Positions 1-9,406 are shown, counted from the stretch's first letter. The stretch is 64,000 nt of DNA from Sphingomonas yunnanensis (GCF_019898765.1 NZ_JAIOKB010000001.1:1178001-1242000); one strand, 5' to 3'. Notes: generated by a model from the letters alone, not told the origin. Made by a program: numbers and translations.

Positions 1-199
1 GCGGGCTGCCCTCGTCCACCACCGAGGCGGGGCCGCCCGAGAGGATCACGCCCCTGGGGCGCATCCGCGCGAACGCGTCGCCGGCGGACTGGAACGGCGC
101 GATCTCGCTGTAGACCCCCGCCTCGCGCACGCGGCGCGCGATCAACTGGGTCACCTGGCTGCCGAAATCGACGATGAGGATGCTGTCGGGATGCTCCAT
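1..199 (-). CDS. guaA: GMP synthase, glutamine amidotransferase end (partial)
   Basis: This is the first 66 residues of GMP synthase, which aminates XMP to GMP in the last step of guanine nucleotide synthesis. The N-terminus reads [20 protein letters not shown] and continues through [12 protein letters not shown] and [11 protein letters not shown], the standard opening of the class I glutamine amidotransferase domain of GuaA. The catalytic Cys and the ATP pyrophosphatase domain lie beyond the left edge. The start at 199 fits the family N-terminus. Nothing upstream in 200-677 appears to be co-transcribed with it. Confidence 0.95.
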   Translation of the reverse strand, partial: MEHPDSILIVDFGSQVTQLIARRVREAGVYSEIAPFQSAGDAFARMRPRGVILSGGPASVVDEGSP

Positions 200-677
200 G
201 GCGGGCCTGTAGCGGCTGTACCCCGGGCTTGGAAGAGGCGCCAATGGTGCGAATGTTGAGTCCGAAGCCAGGCTCGCGCCGGCGTACCGCGCGGATGTTG
301 GGTTGGTAGAGCGCGCACAGCCACCGAAGGTCCGCCATCGCCCGCGTGCCCGTGCCGCCGACGCTGAGCGCAGGGAGCAGCCCCCATAGGTCGTCAACGC
401 CGGCTCACCGGAGACAGGTTGTTGCCGTCGGATCACGGACAAGCTGGGCGCGACCGAGGCTGGTCTGGCGCGGTCCGCCCGCGTGCTCGATCGAGGTGCG
501 GCCGTGCGCGACCGCGGGGTCGAGGAAGCGCTGCACCTGCTCGGCCCAGTCGCAGCGGGTGGCGACCGTGCTGCCGTGAGCCCGCCCCGCCATCGCGCGG
601 ATCCCGGACGAGCAAAGAGTCGCCCCGCCACGCCGCCCCCTGCCCGCGGCCATCTGCAAGTCGCGCGTGGGGGATCG
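200..677. other. Gap with no convincing gene
   Basis: These 478 bases separate guaA from the truncated acyl-CoA synthetase. I find no RNA gene or recognisable protein. A 62-codon minus-strand frame (593 down to 405) has fairly balanced composition and could be a small gene or the tail of a lost one, but it shows no recognisable motif. The guaA promoter should lie in the left part and was not identified. Confidence 0.4.
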
Positions 678-1394
678 ATGAGCTTCTGGCAGGATCTGGA
701 GCGGCACGTCCGGCGCCTCGCCTTCGTCTCCGCGGACGGCGACGTGCTCGACTATACCGCGCTGGCGCGCGCCGCCGACGCGGTGTTCGACCTGCCGCGC
801 GGCACCCCGGTGCTGCTCGCGCTCGACAACCGTCCCGCCGCGATGATCGCCTATCTCGGCGGGCTGCGGCGCGGGCTGCCAGCGATCGGTACCGCCGGCG
901 GGGAGACCACCGCCGACCGCGAGCGCGCCGACCGGCTGATCGCCGCCTTCCGCCCGGCGGCGCGCTGGTCGGCGGCGCGCGGGGTGGAGCGGCTGCGCGA
1001 CCCGGCGGACGCGCCCGCGACGCACCTCGACCTGGCGCTGCTGCTGTCGACCTCCGGCTCGACCGGCGCGACCAAGCTGGTGCGGCACTCCGCGCGCGCG
1101 GTCGAGGCCGACGCGCGCGCGATCGCCGCCAGCCTCGCGCTGACCGCCGACGAGCGCGCGATCACGACGCTGCCGCCCAGCTACGCTGATGGCCTGTCGG
1201 TGATCCACTCGCACCTCGCCGTAGGGGCGACGACGATCCTCTACGAAGGCTCGGTGGTCGGCCCGGCCTTCCGCGCCGCGATCGGCGCCGGCGTGGCGCG
1301 CGCCCGGGCGTTGCGGCGCGTCACCTCACGAGCCGCCGCTCCGGAGCGCGCGACGCCGCTACGACGCCGGCCTCACACCGCGGTCCTGCCATAG
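678..1394 (+). pseudogene. Truncated AMP-dependent acyl-CoA synthetase
   Basis: The first ~205 residues look like an adenylate-forming enzyme, and the phosphate-binding core LLLSTSGSTGATKLVRHS is clear near residues 117-134, followed by a PPSYADGLSVIHSHL helix region. Family members are normally above 450 residues. This frame has about 238, and after about residue 205 it degenerates into Arg/Ala-rich sequence and runs 22 bp into the end of the convergent SDR gene. The adenylate-binding and C-terminal lid domains are absent, so the enzyme should be inactive. I read it as a 3'-deleted gene. The start at 678 follows a GGGGGA stretch. A sequencing deletion cannot be excluded. Confidence 0.7.
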
Positions 1395-2170
1395 TCCTGC
1401 CGAGTCACGGGATGGCTCGACGACAGGCCCCCGTCGACCACGATCGCCTGGCCGTTGACGTAGCTGGCCTCCTCGCTCGCGAGGAACAGCGCGACGCGCG
1501 CCAGTTCCTCGGGCTGTGCGCCGCGCCGCAGCGGGTTGAGCCGGCCGAGCCGGTCGAGCTTGCCCGCCTCGCGCGCGTAGTCGAAGGTGGGGCGCGTCAT
1601 CCCCGTCTCGGTCAGGCCGGGGCAGATCGCGTTGACGCGCACGTCGCTGCCGCTGAGCTGCTGCGCCGCCACCTGCGCGAGGTTGATCACCCCTGCCTTG
1701 CTCGCCGAATAGGCCGGCGATCCCGCGCCCGAGCGCAGCCCGGCGACGCTGGCGGTGAGCACGATCGCGCCGCCACCGCGCGCGGCGATCAGCGGCGCGG
1801 CGTGTTGGATCGCGAGGAAGGGGCCGATCAGGTTGATGCGCAGCACCTCGGTGATCAGCGCCACGTCGGTGTCGAACAGATTGGCGAGCCCGCCCGAGAT
1901 CCCCGCGTTGGCGAACATGACGTCGAGCCCGCCGTGCCGCTCCGCCGCCAGCGCCACCAGCCGCGCGACATCGCCCTCGTCGCCGGCGTCGCCGCGGAAC
2001 GCCAGCCCGGTGCCGCCCGCGTCGGCGATCGCGGCGGCGGTCGCGTCGGCACCCTCGCTGACGTCGGCGGCGACGACGCGGCCGCCCTCGCGCGCGAACA
2101 GCAGGGCGGCGGCGCGGCCGATACCCGAGCCCGCGCCGGTGACGACGATCGACTTGCCCGCGAACCGCAT
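1373..2170 (-). CDS. SDR family NAD(P)-dependent oxidoreductase
   Basis: A 265-residue classical short-chain dehydrogenase. The nucleotide-binding TGAGSGIG motif is at residues 11-18, the NAG motif (MFANAGISG) is near residue 90, a catalytic Ser sits in VLTASVAG, and the YSASK catalytic Tyr/Lys pair is followed by [11 protein letters not shown]. The C-terminal [10 protein letters not shown] is typical of FabG-like members. Asp in VVAADVS after beta-2 suggests preference for NAD+. It lies 17 bp downstream of the APH-type kinase on the same strand, so it is probably the last gene of the operon. The substrate is unknown; the context suggests 3-hydroxyacyl or alcohol oxidation in a lipid catabolic route. 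Confidence 0.9.
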   Translation of the reverse strand: MRFAGKSIVVTGAGSGIGRAAALLFAREGGRVVAADVSEGADATAAAIADAGGTGLAFRGDAGDEGDVARLVALAAERHGGLDVMFANAGISGGLANLFDTDVALITEVLRINLIGPFLAIQHAAPLIAARGGGAIVLTASVAGLRSGAGSPAYSASKAGVINLAQVAAQQLSGSDVRVNAICPGLTETGMTRPTFDYAREAGKLDRLGRLNPLRRGAQPEELARVALFLASEEASYVNGQAIVVDGGLSSSHPVTRQDYGRTAV

Positions 2171-2187
2171 CCGCTCCCGCTCCCCGC

Positions 2188-3246
2188 TCACGCCCCGGCG
2201 CGCCCGGCGAAGTGCCGGGCCGCGCTCACGAGCAGCGGCAGCCGCGCCGCGGTCTCCTGCGCGCGCGCGTTGGCGGCGGTGCCGATCAGCACGCGCTTGC
2301 GGATGCCCTGAACGATGCTGGCCAAGCGGAACAGGTTGAAGGCGAAATACCAGTCGATCGCGACCGGCTCGTCGCGTCCCGTCCGCGCCGCGTAGCGCGC
2401 CAGCATGTCCTCCAGTGTCGGGATGCCCGTGGCATCGCCGGTCAGCCCCATCACGCCCGAGCGGCCCTCGGGCTCGGTGACCCAGCTCATCAGATAATAG
2501 GTCAGGTCGGCGACCGGGTCGCCCAGCGTCGACAGTTCCCAGTCGAGCACCGCCGCGACGCGCGGCGCCTCTCCCGGCGCGAACCGCATGTTGTCGACGC
2601 GATAGTCGCCGTGGACGATCGCGGTGCGGGTCTGCGGCGGCACGGTGCGCGGCAGCCACTCGATCAGCCGCTCCATCTCGGGCAAGGTCTCGGTCTCGGC
2701 GCCGCGATATTGCTTGGTCCAGCGCACGACCTGGCGCTCGAAGTAGTTGCCGGGCCGCCCATAGTCGCCGAGCCCGATCGCGCCCGGATCGATGTTGTGG
2801 AGATCGGCCAGCGTGTCGATCATCGCGTGATAATGCGCCCGGCGCGCCGCGGGGGCGAGCTCGGGCATGGCGCCGTCCCAGATCGTCCGCCCCTCGACCA
2901 TCTCCATGACGTAGAAGGCCGAGCCGATCACCGCGGCGTCCTCGCACAGCACGTAGGGCCGCGGCACCGGGAAGCCGATGGGGTGGAGCGCGGCGATGAC
3001 GCGATACTCGCGCTCGACCTGATGCGCCGAGGGGAGCAACTCCCCCATCGGCTTGCGCCGCAGCACGTAGCGCCGCTCGGACGTGTCGAGCCGATAGGTC
3101 GGATTCGACTGACCGCCCGCGAACTTGGCAAAATCGAACGGGCCGGCGAAGCCGGGGACATGCTCGGCGAGCCACGCGCCCAGACGCGCGGTGTCGAGCC
3201 GGTCGCGCTCGGCGAGATCGCGCTGAAGCGAGGGATCGTCGCTCAC
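2188..3246 (-). CDS. APH-family phosphotransferase, ACAD10/11-associated type
   Basis: A 352-residue protein of the aminoglycoside/choline kinase fold. The N-lobe has [10 protein letters not shown] and YVLRRKPMG (ATP-binding Lys), the catalytic loop is [11 protein letters not shown] and the metal-binding segment is [12 protein letters not shown]. This set, together with the neighbouring acyl-CoA dehydrogenase, matches bacterial proteins related to the kinase half of human ACAD10/ACAD11, which phosphorylate 4-hydroxyacyl-CoAs. It is not an antibiotic resistance gene by context. The start overlaps the stop of the alcohol dehydrogenase by 4 bp (ATGA), indicating coupled translation. The ATP-dependent role on a hydroxyacyl substrate is an inference from family and neighbours. 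Confidence 0.9.
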   Translation of the reverse strand: MSDDPSLQRDLAERDRLDTARLGAWLAEHVPGFAGPFDFAKFAGGQSNPTYRLDTSERRYVLRRKPMGELLPSAHQVEREYRVIAALHPIGFPVPRPYVLCEDAAVIGSAFYVMEMVEGRTIWDGAMPELAPAARRAHYHAMIDTLADLHNIDPGAIGLGDYGRPGNYFERQVVRWTKQYRGAETETLPEMERLIEWLPRTVPPQTRTAIVHGDYRVDNMRFAPGEAPRVAAVLDWELSTLGDPVADLTYYLMSWVTEPEGRSGVMGLTGDATGIPTLEDMLARYAARTGRDEPVAIDWYFAFNLFRLASIVQGIRKRVLIGTAANARAQETAARLPLLVSAARHFAGRAGA

Positions 3247-4328
3247 GCGAAGACGATCACGCTGCGAGTCGAGTCACCGCGGCGGAGCTCGTCGAAGGCG
3301 TGGTTGATCCGCTCAAGCGGGAGGCGCTCGGCGATCAATGTGTCGAGGTCGAGCAGGCCGCGCTGGTAGAAGTCGACCAGCCGCGGCACGTCGATCGGGA
3401 AGCGGTTGGAGCCCATCAGCCCGCCCTGCAGCTTCTTGCCCGAGAGCAGGTCGAGCGCGGAGAGGCCGACCGACTCGGCCGGCGGCAGCATGCCGAGGAT
3501 CGTGGCGGTGCCGCCGCGGCGCAGCACCGCCACCGCGGTCGCGGCGGACTGCGGCCGGCCGACCGCCTCGATCGCGTGGTGGACGCCGCCGCGCGTCGCC
3601 TCCAGCACCGCGGCGGCGACGCCCTCGGCGGCGCTGTCGAACGTGTCGGTCGCGCCGAGCCGCTCGGCGATGGCGCGCTTCTCGGGCACCGGATCGAGCG
3701 CGACGATCCGCCCCGCGCCCGCGATCCGCGCGGCGTTGACCGCGGCGAGCCCGATCCCGCCGCATCCGACCACGCACACCGTCTCGCCCGGCGACACGTC
3801 GGCGGTGTTGAACACCGCGCCCGCGCCGGTCGTCACCGCGCAGCCGATCAGCGCGGCGCGGTCGAGCGGCATGTCTTGGTCGATCGCGACGCAGGCGTGC
3901 TCGTGCACCAGCATCTGCTCGGCGTAGGCGGAGAGGTTGAGCATCTGCGCCACGGCGTCGCCGTCGGGGAAGCGAAGCCGCGGCTCGGCGCCGCGCGGCC
4001 GCCGCGTCTCGCCGCTGACGCACAGCGACATGCGACCGCTGAGGCAGAATTCACAGTGGCCGCAGAAGGCCGATAGACAGGTGACGACATGGTCGCCCGG
4101 TCGCACGGTCCGCACCTCGCTGCCGACCGCCTCGACCACGCCCGCGGCCTCATGGCCGGGGATGGCCGGGAGCGTGTGCGGGTAGAGGCCGTCGACGAAG
4201 TGCAGGTCGGAGCGGCACACGCCCACCGCGGCGGTGCGGATCAGCACCTCGTGCGCGAGCGGCTTGCTCACGGTGACGTCGGCGATCGTGAGCGGTTCGC
4301 GCACGGCGGTGAGGACGGCGGCCTTCAT
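3243..4328 (-). CDS. Zinc-dependent alcohol dehydrogenase (MDR superfamily)
   Basis: A 361-residue medium-chain alcohol dehydrogenase. Catalytic zinc ligands are visible in [12 protein letters not shown] and [11 protein letters not shown]. The structural zinc cluster has its Cys residues in [15 protein letters not shown]. The Rossmann motif is [11 protein letters not shown] near residues 188-198, with Asp in IVALDP suggesting NAD+. It is the first gene of an ADH-APH-SDR run; its stop overlaps the APH start by 4 bp. It probably oxidises an alcohol or hydroxyacyl intermediate, with the substrate unknown. The 313 bp upstream is filled by inverted repeats, so it may have its own promoter apart from the acyl-CoA dehydrogenase. 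Confidence 0.92.
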   Translation of the reverse strand: MKAAVLTAVREPLTIADVTVSKPLAHEVLIRTAAVGVCRSDLHFVDGLYPHTLPAIPGHEAAGVVEAVGSEVRTVRPGDHVVTCLSAFCGHCEFCLSGRMSLCVSGETRRPRGAEPRLRFPDGDAVAQMLNLSAYAEQMLVHEHACVAIDQDMPLDRAALIGCAVTTGAGAVFNTADVSPGETVCVVGCGGIGLAAVNAARIAGAGRIVALDPVPEKRAIAERLGATDTFDSAAEGVAAAVLEATRGGVHHAIEAVGRPQSAATAVAVLRRGGTATILGMLPPAESVGLSALDLLSGKKLQGGLMGSNRFPIDVPRLVDFYQRGLLDLDTLIAERLPLERINHAFDELRRGDSTRSVIVFA

Positions 4329-4354
4329 CGAGACACGTGCGGCCGCGACGCCGC

Positions 4355-4477
4355 CCGTTCGTGCTGAGGAGGCGCTGAGCGAAGTCGAAGCGCCGTCTCG
4401 AAGCTCCGTCCGGACCCTCGTGGCCGTGCTTCGAGACGAGGCTTCGACAAGCTCAGCCTCCCCTCAGCATGAACGGG
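4355..4477. repeat. Large nested inverted repeat
   Basis: Three pairs of arms nest inside each other: CCGTTCGTGCTGAGGAGG (4355-4372) against CCTCCCCTCAGCATGAACGG (4458-4477), GAAGTCGAAGC against GCTTCGAC, and CGTCTCGAAG (4394) against CTTCGAGACG (4429). The transcript could fold into one long branched hairpin. It lies between two same-strand genes and has the look of a dispersed intergenic palindromic element. Confidence 0.7.
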
Positions 4478-4510
4478 GGGAAGGGAAGCGCCACCTCCCG
4501 ACACTTTCAG

Positions 4511-4607
4511 CGTCATCCCGAACTCGTCTCGGGATCCACGGTGCCGCTCACCCGAACCCTGCGGCTCTCGCGGCAAGGTGGATCCTGAAACACGTTCAGG
4601 ATGACGG
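4511..4607. repeat. Inverted repeat with CGTCATCC/GGATGACG ends
   Basis: The outer arms CGTCATCC and GGATGACG and the inner arms GGATCCAC and GTGGATCC enclose about 97 bp. Similar architecture recurs at 9376-9406 and 34639-34735, so this is one member of a dispersed family. It sits just beyond the stop codon of the acyl-CoA dehydrogenase and could act as its 3' end. Confidence 0.65.
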
Positions 4608-4641
4608 AAGAAGAACGGGAGACCGCCAGCCCCCATCCCCC

Positions 4642-5934
4642 TCACCGCCCCGCCCCGACGTCGCCGCTCGACGGCGCCCCCCGTCCGTCGCCTCCGCCGT
4701 ACTTGCCGAACTCGTGCCGCGCGATGGCGCGGCAGTGGACCTCGTCCGGCCCGTCGGCGAAGCGCAGCGTCCGCACCGAGGCCCAGGCGTGCGCCAGCCC
4801 CGCGTCCTCCGCCACGCCGGCGCCGCCGAACGCCTGGATCGCGTCGTCGAGGATCTGCAACGCCATCGTCGGCGCCTGCACCTTGATCATCGCGATCTCC
4901 TGCTGCGCCGCCTTGTTCCCCGCCCGGTCCATCATGTCCGCGGCCTTGAGGCAGAGCAGCCGGGTCATCTCGATGTCGATCCGCGCGCGCGCGATCCGTT
5001 GCTCCCACACGCTGTGATCGGCGATGCGCTTGCCGAAGGCGACGCGCGCGAGCAGCCGCCGCGCCATCTTCTCGATCGCCACCTCGGCGACCCCGATCGT
5101 GCGCATGCAATGGTGGATCCGCCCCGGCCCGAGCCGCCCCTGCGCGATCTCGAAGCCGCGCCCCTCGCCCAGCAGCACATTCTCCACCGGCACGCGCACG
5201 TCGGTGAAGCTCACCTCGCCGTGGCCGTGGGGGGCATGGTCATAGCCGTACACCGAGAGCAGTCGCTCGATCTTCACCCCCGGCGTATCGAGCGGCACCA
5301 GCACCTGGCTCTGCTGCTGGTGACGCGAGCCCTCGAAACTGGTCTTGCCCATCAGGATGCCGATCCTGCAGCGCGGGTCACCCACGCCCGACGACCACCA
5401 TTTGCGCCCGTTGATGACATAATGGTCGCCGTCGCGCTCGATTCGCGTCTCGATGTTGGTCGCGTCGGAGGAGGCGACCGCGGGCTCCGTCATCAGGAAG
5501 ACCGAGCGGATCTCGCCCTCCATCAGCGGTCGGAGCCACGCCTCCTTCTGCGCGCGCGTGCCGTAGCGGTGGAGCACCTCCATGTTGCCGGTATCGGGCG
5601 CGGAGCAGTTGAAACACTCGCTCGCCCAGCCGATCCGCCCCATCTCCTCGGCGCACAGCGCATATTCGAGGTTGGTCAGCTGCGTGCCCTGGAACGCGAA
5701 GCTGTCGTCGACGTGCTGCTGGCCCGAGTGCGGTGGCATGAAGAAGTTCCACAGGCCCTCCGCGCGCGCGGCGCGCTTGACCTCCTCGATCACGGGAATG
5801 ACCTTCCAGCGCTCGCCGCTCGTCAGCTGCTGCTCATACTCATGGTCGCGCGGTGCGATGTGGCGCGCGATGAAGGCGCGGACGCGGTCGCGGAAATAGG
5901 TCTCGCGCTCGCTCAGCGTGAAGTCCATCGCCAC
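4642..5934 (-). CDS. Acyl-CoA dehydrogenase (ACAD11-like)
   Basis: A 430-residue FAD-dependent acyl-CoA dehydrogenase. Visible family segments include [16 protein letters not shown] (flavin-binding loop), [38 protein letters not shown], and the C-terminal [34 protein letters not shown]. The pattern is that of the ACAD10/11 branch, which acts on long or branched acyl-CoAs. With the APH-type kinase downstream it reconstructs the two halves that are fused in human ACAD10/11. Start codons at 5934 and 5928 (MAM) are both possible. The last ~20 residues are Gly-rich and poorly conserved. It is divergent from the double-TetR gene, its likely regulator. Confidence 0.92.
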   Translation of the reverse strand: MAMDFTLSERETYFRDRVRAFIARHIAPRDHEYEQQLTSGERWKVIPVIEEVKRAARAEGLWNFFMPPHSGQQHVDDSFAFQGTQLTNLEYALCAEEMGRIGWASECFNCSAPDTGNMEVLHRYGTRAQKEAWLRPLMEGEIRSVFLMTEPAVASSDATNIETRIERDGDHYVINGRKWWSSGVGDPRCRIGILMGKTSFEGSRHQQQSQVLVPLDTPGVKIERLLSVYGYDHAPHGHGEVSFTDVRVPVENVLLGEGRGFEIAQGRLGPGRIHHCMRTIGVAEVAIEKMARRLLARVAFGKRIADHSVWEQRIARARIDIEMTRLLCLKAADMMDRAGNKAAQQEIAMIKVQAPTMALQILDDAIQAFGGAGVAEDAGLAHAWASVRTLRFADGPDEVHCRAIARHEFGKYGGGDGRGAPSSGDVGAGR

Positions 5935-5967
5935 CCTCTCCTCCTCGGTTACGACGGGCTTAGGCCA

Positions 5968-5983
5968 TACCGTGTATTCGGTA
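5968..5983. promoter_or_regulatory. Candidate operator of the double-TetR regulator
   Basis: The 16-bp palindrome TACCGTGTATTCGGTA (TACCG-N6-CGGTA) lies 34 bp upstream of the acyl-CoA dehydrogenase start and 89 bp upstream of the regulator start, in the only gap between the two divergent genes. Position and symmetry suit a TetR-type operator. No experimental support is available. Confidence 0.5.
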
Positions 5984-6072
5984 AAGCACGCTTCGTCGCG
6001 CCGTCGCAGCTACGATCCAGGTGGATGAAAAGGGGACTGTATCTTCGAAAGCGACGTGCTAACCATCGCGCC

Positions 6073-7308
6073 ATGGGGGATGTGAGGACCGACGACGCCA
6101 CCGCGACGCGGCGCTTCCGCGAGAAGCGCGAGGCGATCCTGGCCGCCGCGGCGGACGCGATCAACGAGCAGAGCGCCAAGGGCATGACCTTCGCCGACGT
6201 GGCGCGCCGCGTCGGGCTCAACACCACCAGCGTCACTTATTATTTCAAGCGCAAGGAGGACCTCGCCGCCGCCGCGTTCGAGCACACGCTCGACTATCTG
6301 CTGGCGATGCTCGACGAGGCCGCGACCGAGGCGACGCCGTCCGATCGGGTCGAGAAGCTCGTCACGCTCAACCTCGCGCGGCTCGCCCGGATCGAGCGCG
6401 GCGAGGAACGCGCCTTCGCGGTGCTCTCCGACCTGCGCGCGATGGACGAGCCGGTGCGCGCGCGGCTGATGGCGCGCTGGCGCGAGGTGTTCCGTCGTAC
6501 CCGCGCGCTATGGGGCGAGCAGCGCGGGCGCGGCGCGGTCGACCTCGCCGGTGCGCGCGCGCACGTGCTGCTGGAGAACATGTTCTGGCTGCCGGCCTGG
6601 CTGCCGCGCTACGACGCCGACCAATATCCGCGCGCGGCCGAGCGGCTGATGGGCCTGTTCCGTCACGGGCTAGCCGGCGCCGACGCGTGCTGGGCGCCGC
6701 GCCCGCTGACGTTCGAGCGCGACGACGCGATGCCGGGCCGCGACGCCTTCCTGCTGGCGGCGACGCGGCTGATCAACGAGCTGGGCTATCGCGGCGCCTC
6801 GGTGCAGCGGATCGCCTCCGAGCTGAACGTCACCAAGGGCAGCTTCTATCACCATCTCGACGCCAAGGACGATCTGGTCGCGGCCTGCTATCGCCGCAGC
6901 TTCGACACGATCGCGGCGGCGCAGCGCAGCGCCGACGCGCGCGGTGGTTCGCACTGGGAACGGCTGTGCGACGCGGTGGCGGCGCTGGTGGGGGTGCAAT
7001 TCTCCGACAGCGGCCCGCTGCTTCGCACCACCGCGCTGAGCGGCCTCCCACCCGCCGAGCGTCAGCAGATGGTCGACCGCTCCACCCGGATCGCGCGGCG
7101 GTTCGCCGGCACGCTGATGGACGGCGCCGCGGAAGGGACGATCCGCGCGGTCGACAGCCTGATCGCGAGCCAGGCGGTCATGGCACTGCTCAACGCCGCC
7201 TTCGACATGCGCAAATGGGCATCGACCATGGCGCACGAGCGCGCCGTGGGCCTGTACGCCTCGACATTGCTCTTCGGCATGTTCGACAACCGCCTGCTCG
7301 GGGAGTGA
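6073..7308 (+). CDS. Tandem double-TetR transcriptional regulator
   Basis: A 411-residue protein that contains two complete TetR modules in one chain. The first DNA-binding domain covers about residues 15-62 (EAILAAAADAINEQ, MTFADVARRVGLNTTSVTYYF). The second begins near residue 220 (DAFLLAATRLINELGY, ASVQRIASELNVTKGSFYHHL). Each is followed by its own helical ligand-binding segment. TetR proteins normally dimerise through one module of about 200 residues, so this one could work as an intramolecular pseudo-dimer. The start at 6073 places the first helix at the usual distance from the N-terminus; an in-frame ATG at 6025 would add a basic extension. By position it should control the divergent acyl-CoA dehydrogenase cluster. 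Confidence 0.9.
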   Translation: MGDVRTDDATATRRFREKREAILAAAADAINEQSAKGMTFADVARRVGLNTTSVTYYFKRKEDLAAAAFEHTLDYLLAMLDEAATEATPSDRVEKLVTLNLARLARIERGEERAFAVLSDLRAMDEPVRARLMARWREVFRRTRALWGEQRGRGAVDLAGARAHVLLENMFWLPAWLPRYDADQYPRAAERLMGLFRHGLAGADACWAPRPLTFERDDAMPGRDAFLLAATRLINELGYRGASVQRIASELNVTKGSFYHHLDAKDDLVAACYRRSFDTIAAAQRSADARGGSHWERLCDAVAALVGVQFSDSGPLLRTTALSGLPPAERQQMVDRSTRIARRFAGTLMDGAAEGTIRAVDSLIASQAVMALLNAAFDMRKWASTMAHERAVGLYASTLLFGMFDNRLLGE

Positions 7309-7327
7309 GCGGGCGAATGTAGCCGTG

Positions 7328-7416
7328 CTCGGGCGCGCGCCCGAGCCCAGGGTGGCAAGGGCAACGCTCTTGGCTCTGGGCTCCTGCGTGCGCAGGAGCC
7401 CGGCTGCTGCCCTTGC
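7328..7416. terminator. Bidirectional hairpin cluster between convergent genes
   Basis: A perfect 18-bp palindrome CTCGGGCGCGCGCCCGAG (7328-7345) is followed by a compound stem. The outer arms are GCAAGGGCA (7355) and TGCCCTTGC (7408); the inner arms are GGGCTCCTGCG (7378) and CGCAGGAGCCC (7391). It sits between the convergent ends of the TetR and AraC genes. There is no T tract, so termination is inferred only from position and stability. Confidence 0.5.
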
Positions 7417-7435
7417 GGCGAAACGTCCCGCGCCG

Positions 7436-8278
7436 CTACACCGGCTCGCCGAGCGCCTCGGTGCGCGCGCGGATCGCGAGCTGGTTGTGCGGCCCGCGCC
7501 GGCGCGAGAACTCGCGCACCGAGCAGCCGAGGAACAAGTGACTGTCGCGCAGGAAATGCGAGCGGTCCCAATAGCCCGCTTCCTCCAGCGCCATCGGCGC
7601 GGCGTCGGGCTGGGTCAGCACCGCGCTGAGCGCGCGCAGGAAGCGCGTGCGGCGCAGCAGCAGCTTGGGCGTGAAGCCGAAGTTGAAGCGAGTCAGCGCG
7701 GCGAGCGCGCGCGGCGTCATGTCGAGCGACTCGGCCACGGCTTCGATCCGGGTCGTGGCGGGATCGCGCAGCATGGTGCACAGCCGATCGATCCGCGGGT
7801 CCGCCGGCGCGCGACGCTGCAGCCGCGCCTCGAGCCAGGCGTCGAACACCTGCTGGACCGGCTCACCCGTCTCCAGCGCGGCGCGCAGCATCTCGGCGCC
7901 CGGGTCGAGCTCGTCGAGCGGAATGACCCGGTTCGACAGCCGCGACACGTCGCCGCCGAACAGCTGCGCCCAGCCATAAGGCAGCAGTCCGGCGCCCACC
8001 AGGATCCCGCCCGAGCCGGTGACATAGCCCGCGTAGCTGGTCGGTCCGGTCAGCGCGACCGTCGGCACCGGATCATAGGTGCGGCTGCCGATGCGGAGCG
8101 CCCAGGGCGGGCTGCCCGCCAGCGTCACCCGGATCGTCGCGACGCTCGGGAAGAAGGCGTCGTGGAAGACATGCCCCGGCACCACCGGCGCGGCGAAGCG
8201 GTGATAGCCCGTGACGTACCGCGTCAGCGCGTCGCTCGGGCGATGATACGCTACCCCGACGCTCTCCTGATCCCCCAC
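7436..8278 (-). CDS. AraC family transcriptional regulator
   Basis: A 280-residue regulator with a ~160-residue N-terminal sensor region and a C-terminal AraC DNA-binding domain. The latter shows the first HTH (IEAVAESLDMTPRALAALTR) and the second (MALEEAGYWDRSHFLRDSHLFLG), ending in CSVREFSRR. The N-terminal part (YHRPSDALTRYVTGYHRF) resembles the beta-rich domain seen in many AraC regulators that lack a Pfam-type cupin. It is divergent from the small gene and GST at 8421-9286 and may regulate them. The effector is unknown. Confidence 0.85.
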   Translation of the reverse strand: MGDQESVGVAYHRPSDALTRYVTGYHRFAAPVVPGHVFHDAFFPSVATIRVTLAGSPPWALRIGSRTYDPVPTVALTGPTSYAGYVTGSGGILVGAGLLPYGWAQLFGGDVSRLSNRVIPLDELDPGAEMLRAALETGEPVQQVFDAWLEARLQRRAPADPRIDRLCTMLRDPATTRIEAVAESLDMTPRALAALTRFNFGFTPKLLLRRTRFLRALSAVLTQPDAAPMALEEAGYWDRSHFLRDSHLFLGCSVREFSRRRGPHNQLAIRARTEALGEPV

Positions 8279-8420
8279 CGGCGCCCCCCAGCAACCCTTA
8301 TTTACATCTCATTACCGCGGTGATCGAACGAGGCAAGCCGTGGTACCGTTTTGATCCATGTTCTCTTGACTTAGATCAGCGTATTGGGGCGGTGAGACGC
8401 GGGCACCTCGAGGTGGCCGC

Positions 8421-8600
8421 GTGACCATGATCGTCGCGATAACCGAGCTGCTGATCGCGACGCAACGCCTCACCTTCGCCTCGCGCCACGGTTTCGATGA
8501 GCTCGCCGTGATCGAGGCAGGTACGCTGATCGTCGCGGCGGCATTGATCGTGGCGGTCGGCGTCCCCACCCTTCGCGCACACGACGGAGACGCGCGATGA
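8421..8600 (+). CDS. Small putative membrane protein upstream of GST
   Basis: A 59-codon frame with a GTG start at 8421 (or ATG at 8427). The C-terminal half contains a hydrophobic run, AGTLIVAAALIVAVGVP, long enough for one membrane helix. Its stop codon overlaps the GST start in an ATGA arrangement, which favours a real translationally coupled gene. No family is recognised. Antisense frames also exist here, so it remains tentative. Confidence 0.4.
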   Translation: MTMIVAITELLIATQRLTFASRHGFDELAVIEAGTLIVAAALIVAVGVPTLRAHDGDAR

Positions 8601-9286
8601 TCGACCTGCACTATTGGCCCACGCCGAACGGCCACAAGATCACGATCTTCCTGGAGGAGGCCGGCGTCGACTACACCGTTCTCCCGGTGAATATCGGCAA
8701 GGGGGAGCAATTCCGCCCCGAGTTCCTGGCGATCTCGCCCAACAGCCGCATGCCCGCCATCGTCGACCACGCACCGAGCGACGGCGGCGCGCCGGTCAGC
8801 GTGTTCGAGAGCGGTGCGATCCTGCTCTATCTCGCGCACAAGGCGGGGCAGTTCGGCGGGGCGACGCCGCGCGCGCACGTCGAGGTGCTGGAGTGGGTGA
8901 TGTGGCAGGTCGGCGGGCTGGGCCCGATGCTGGGGCAGAACCATCATTTCACGCGCTACGCGCCCGAGCGCCTGCCCTATGCTATAGATCGATACGTCAA
9001 GGAGACCAACCGCCTGTACGGCGTGCTCGAGCGGCGTCTGGCGGGGCGCGACTATGTCGCCGGGGGTGAGTATAGCATCGCCGACATGGCCTGTTTCCCC
9101 TGGATCCTCCCCGAGGCGCAGGGACAGGACATCGGGGACTTTCCCAACGTCGCGGCATGGCACGCGCGGATCAAGGCGCGGCCAGCGGTGGTGCGCGCCT
9201 ATGAGCAGGGCGCGCGGGTGCAGGCGCAGCCCACGGAGATGAGTGAGGAGCAGCGGCGCGTGCTGTTCGGCCAGACCGCGCGGTGA
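8597..9286 (+). CDS. Glutathione S-transferase, YfcG/YghU (nu) class
   Basis: A 229-residue two-domain GST. The thioredoxin-like domain starts LHYWPTPNGHKITIFLEEAG, with ISPNSRMPAIVD (cis-Pro) and the Glu-Ser pair VFESGAILLYLA that binds glutathione. The helical domain carries MWQVGGLGPMLGQNHHF and SIADMACFPW. These features are those of Ure2p-like disulfide-bond reductases such as YfcG, which reduce glutathione-linked or small disulfides rather than conjugating xenobiotics. It is cytoplasmic. Its start overlaps the stop of the 59-codon gene before it. Confidence 0.92.
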   Translation: MIDLHYWPTPNGHKITIFLEEAGVDYTVLPVNIGKGEQFRPEFLAISPNSRMPAIVDHAPSDGGAPVSVFESGAILLYLAHKAGQFGGATPRAHVEVLEWVMWQVGGLGPMLGQNHHFTRYAPERLPYAIDRYVKETNRLYGVLERRLAGRDYVAGGEYSIADMACFPWILPEAQGQDIGDFPNVAAWHARIKARPAVVRAYEQGARVQAQPTEMSEEQRRVLFGQTAR

Positions 9287-9375
9287 CGGCGGGTTGATCA
9301 TCCCGTGAGAAGGCGGGAGCTAGGCGCAGGCGGACATGCCGATGCTCGTCTGTACTGCCCGTCGCTCCGCCTCGT

Positions 9376-9406
9376 CCGTCATCCCGGACCAAGTCCGGGA
9401 TGACGG
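9376..9406. repeat. Perfect 14-bp stem inverted repeat
   Basis: CCGTCATCCCGGAC, a 3-nt loop, and GTCCGGGATGACGG form a perfect hairpin between the convergent GST and isochorismatase genes. It has the same GTCATCC/GGATGAC ends as the elements at 4511 and 34639. It could serve as a terminator for both neighbours, though no T tract follows. Confidence 0.7.

Noticed and set aside
2188..3246. Aminoglycoside resistance kinase
   Set aside because: The fold is APH-like, but the sequence pattern and the linked acyl-CoA dehydrogenase point to the ACAD10/11-type acyl kinase group.
8312..9301. A 329-codon minus-strand frame opposite the GST gene
   Set aside because: Its product has no domain, and the GST on the other strand is an unmistakable family member. 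It is a GC-bias shadow.
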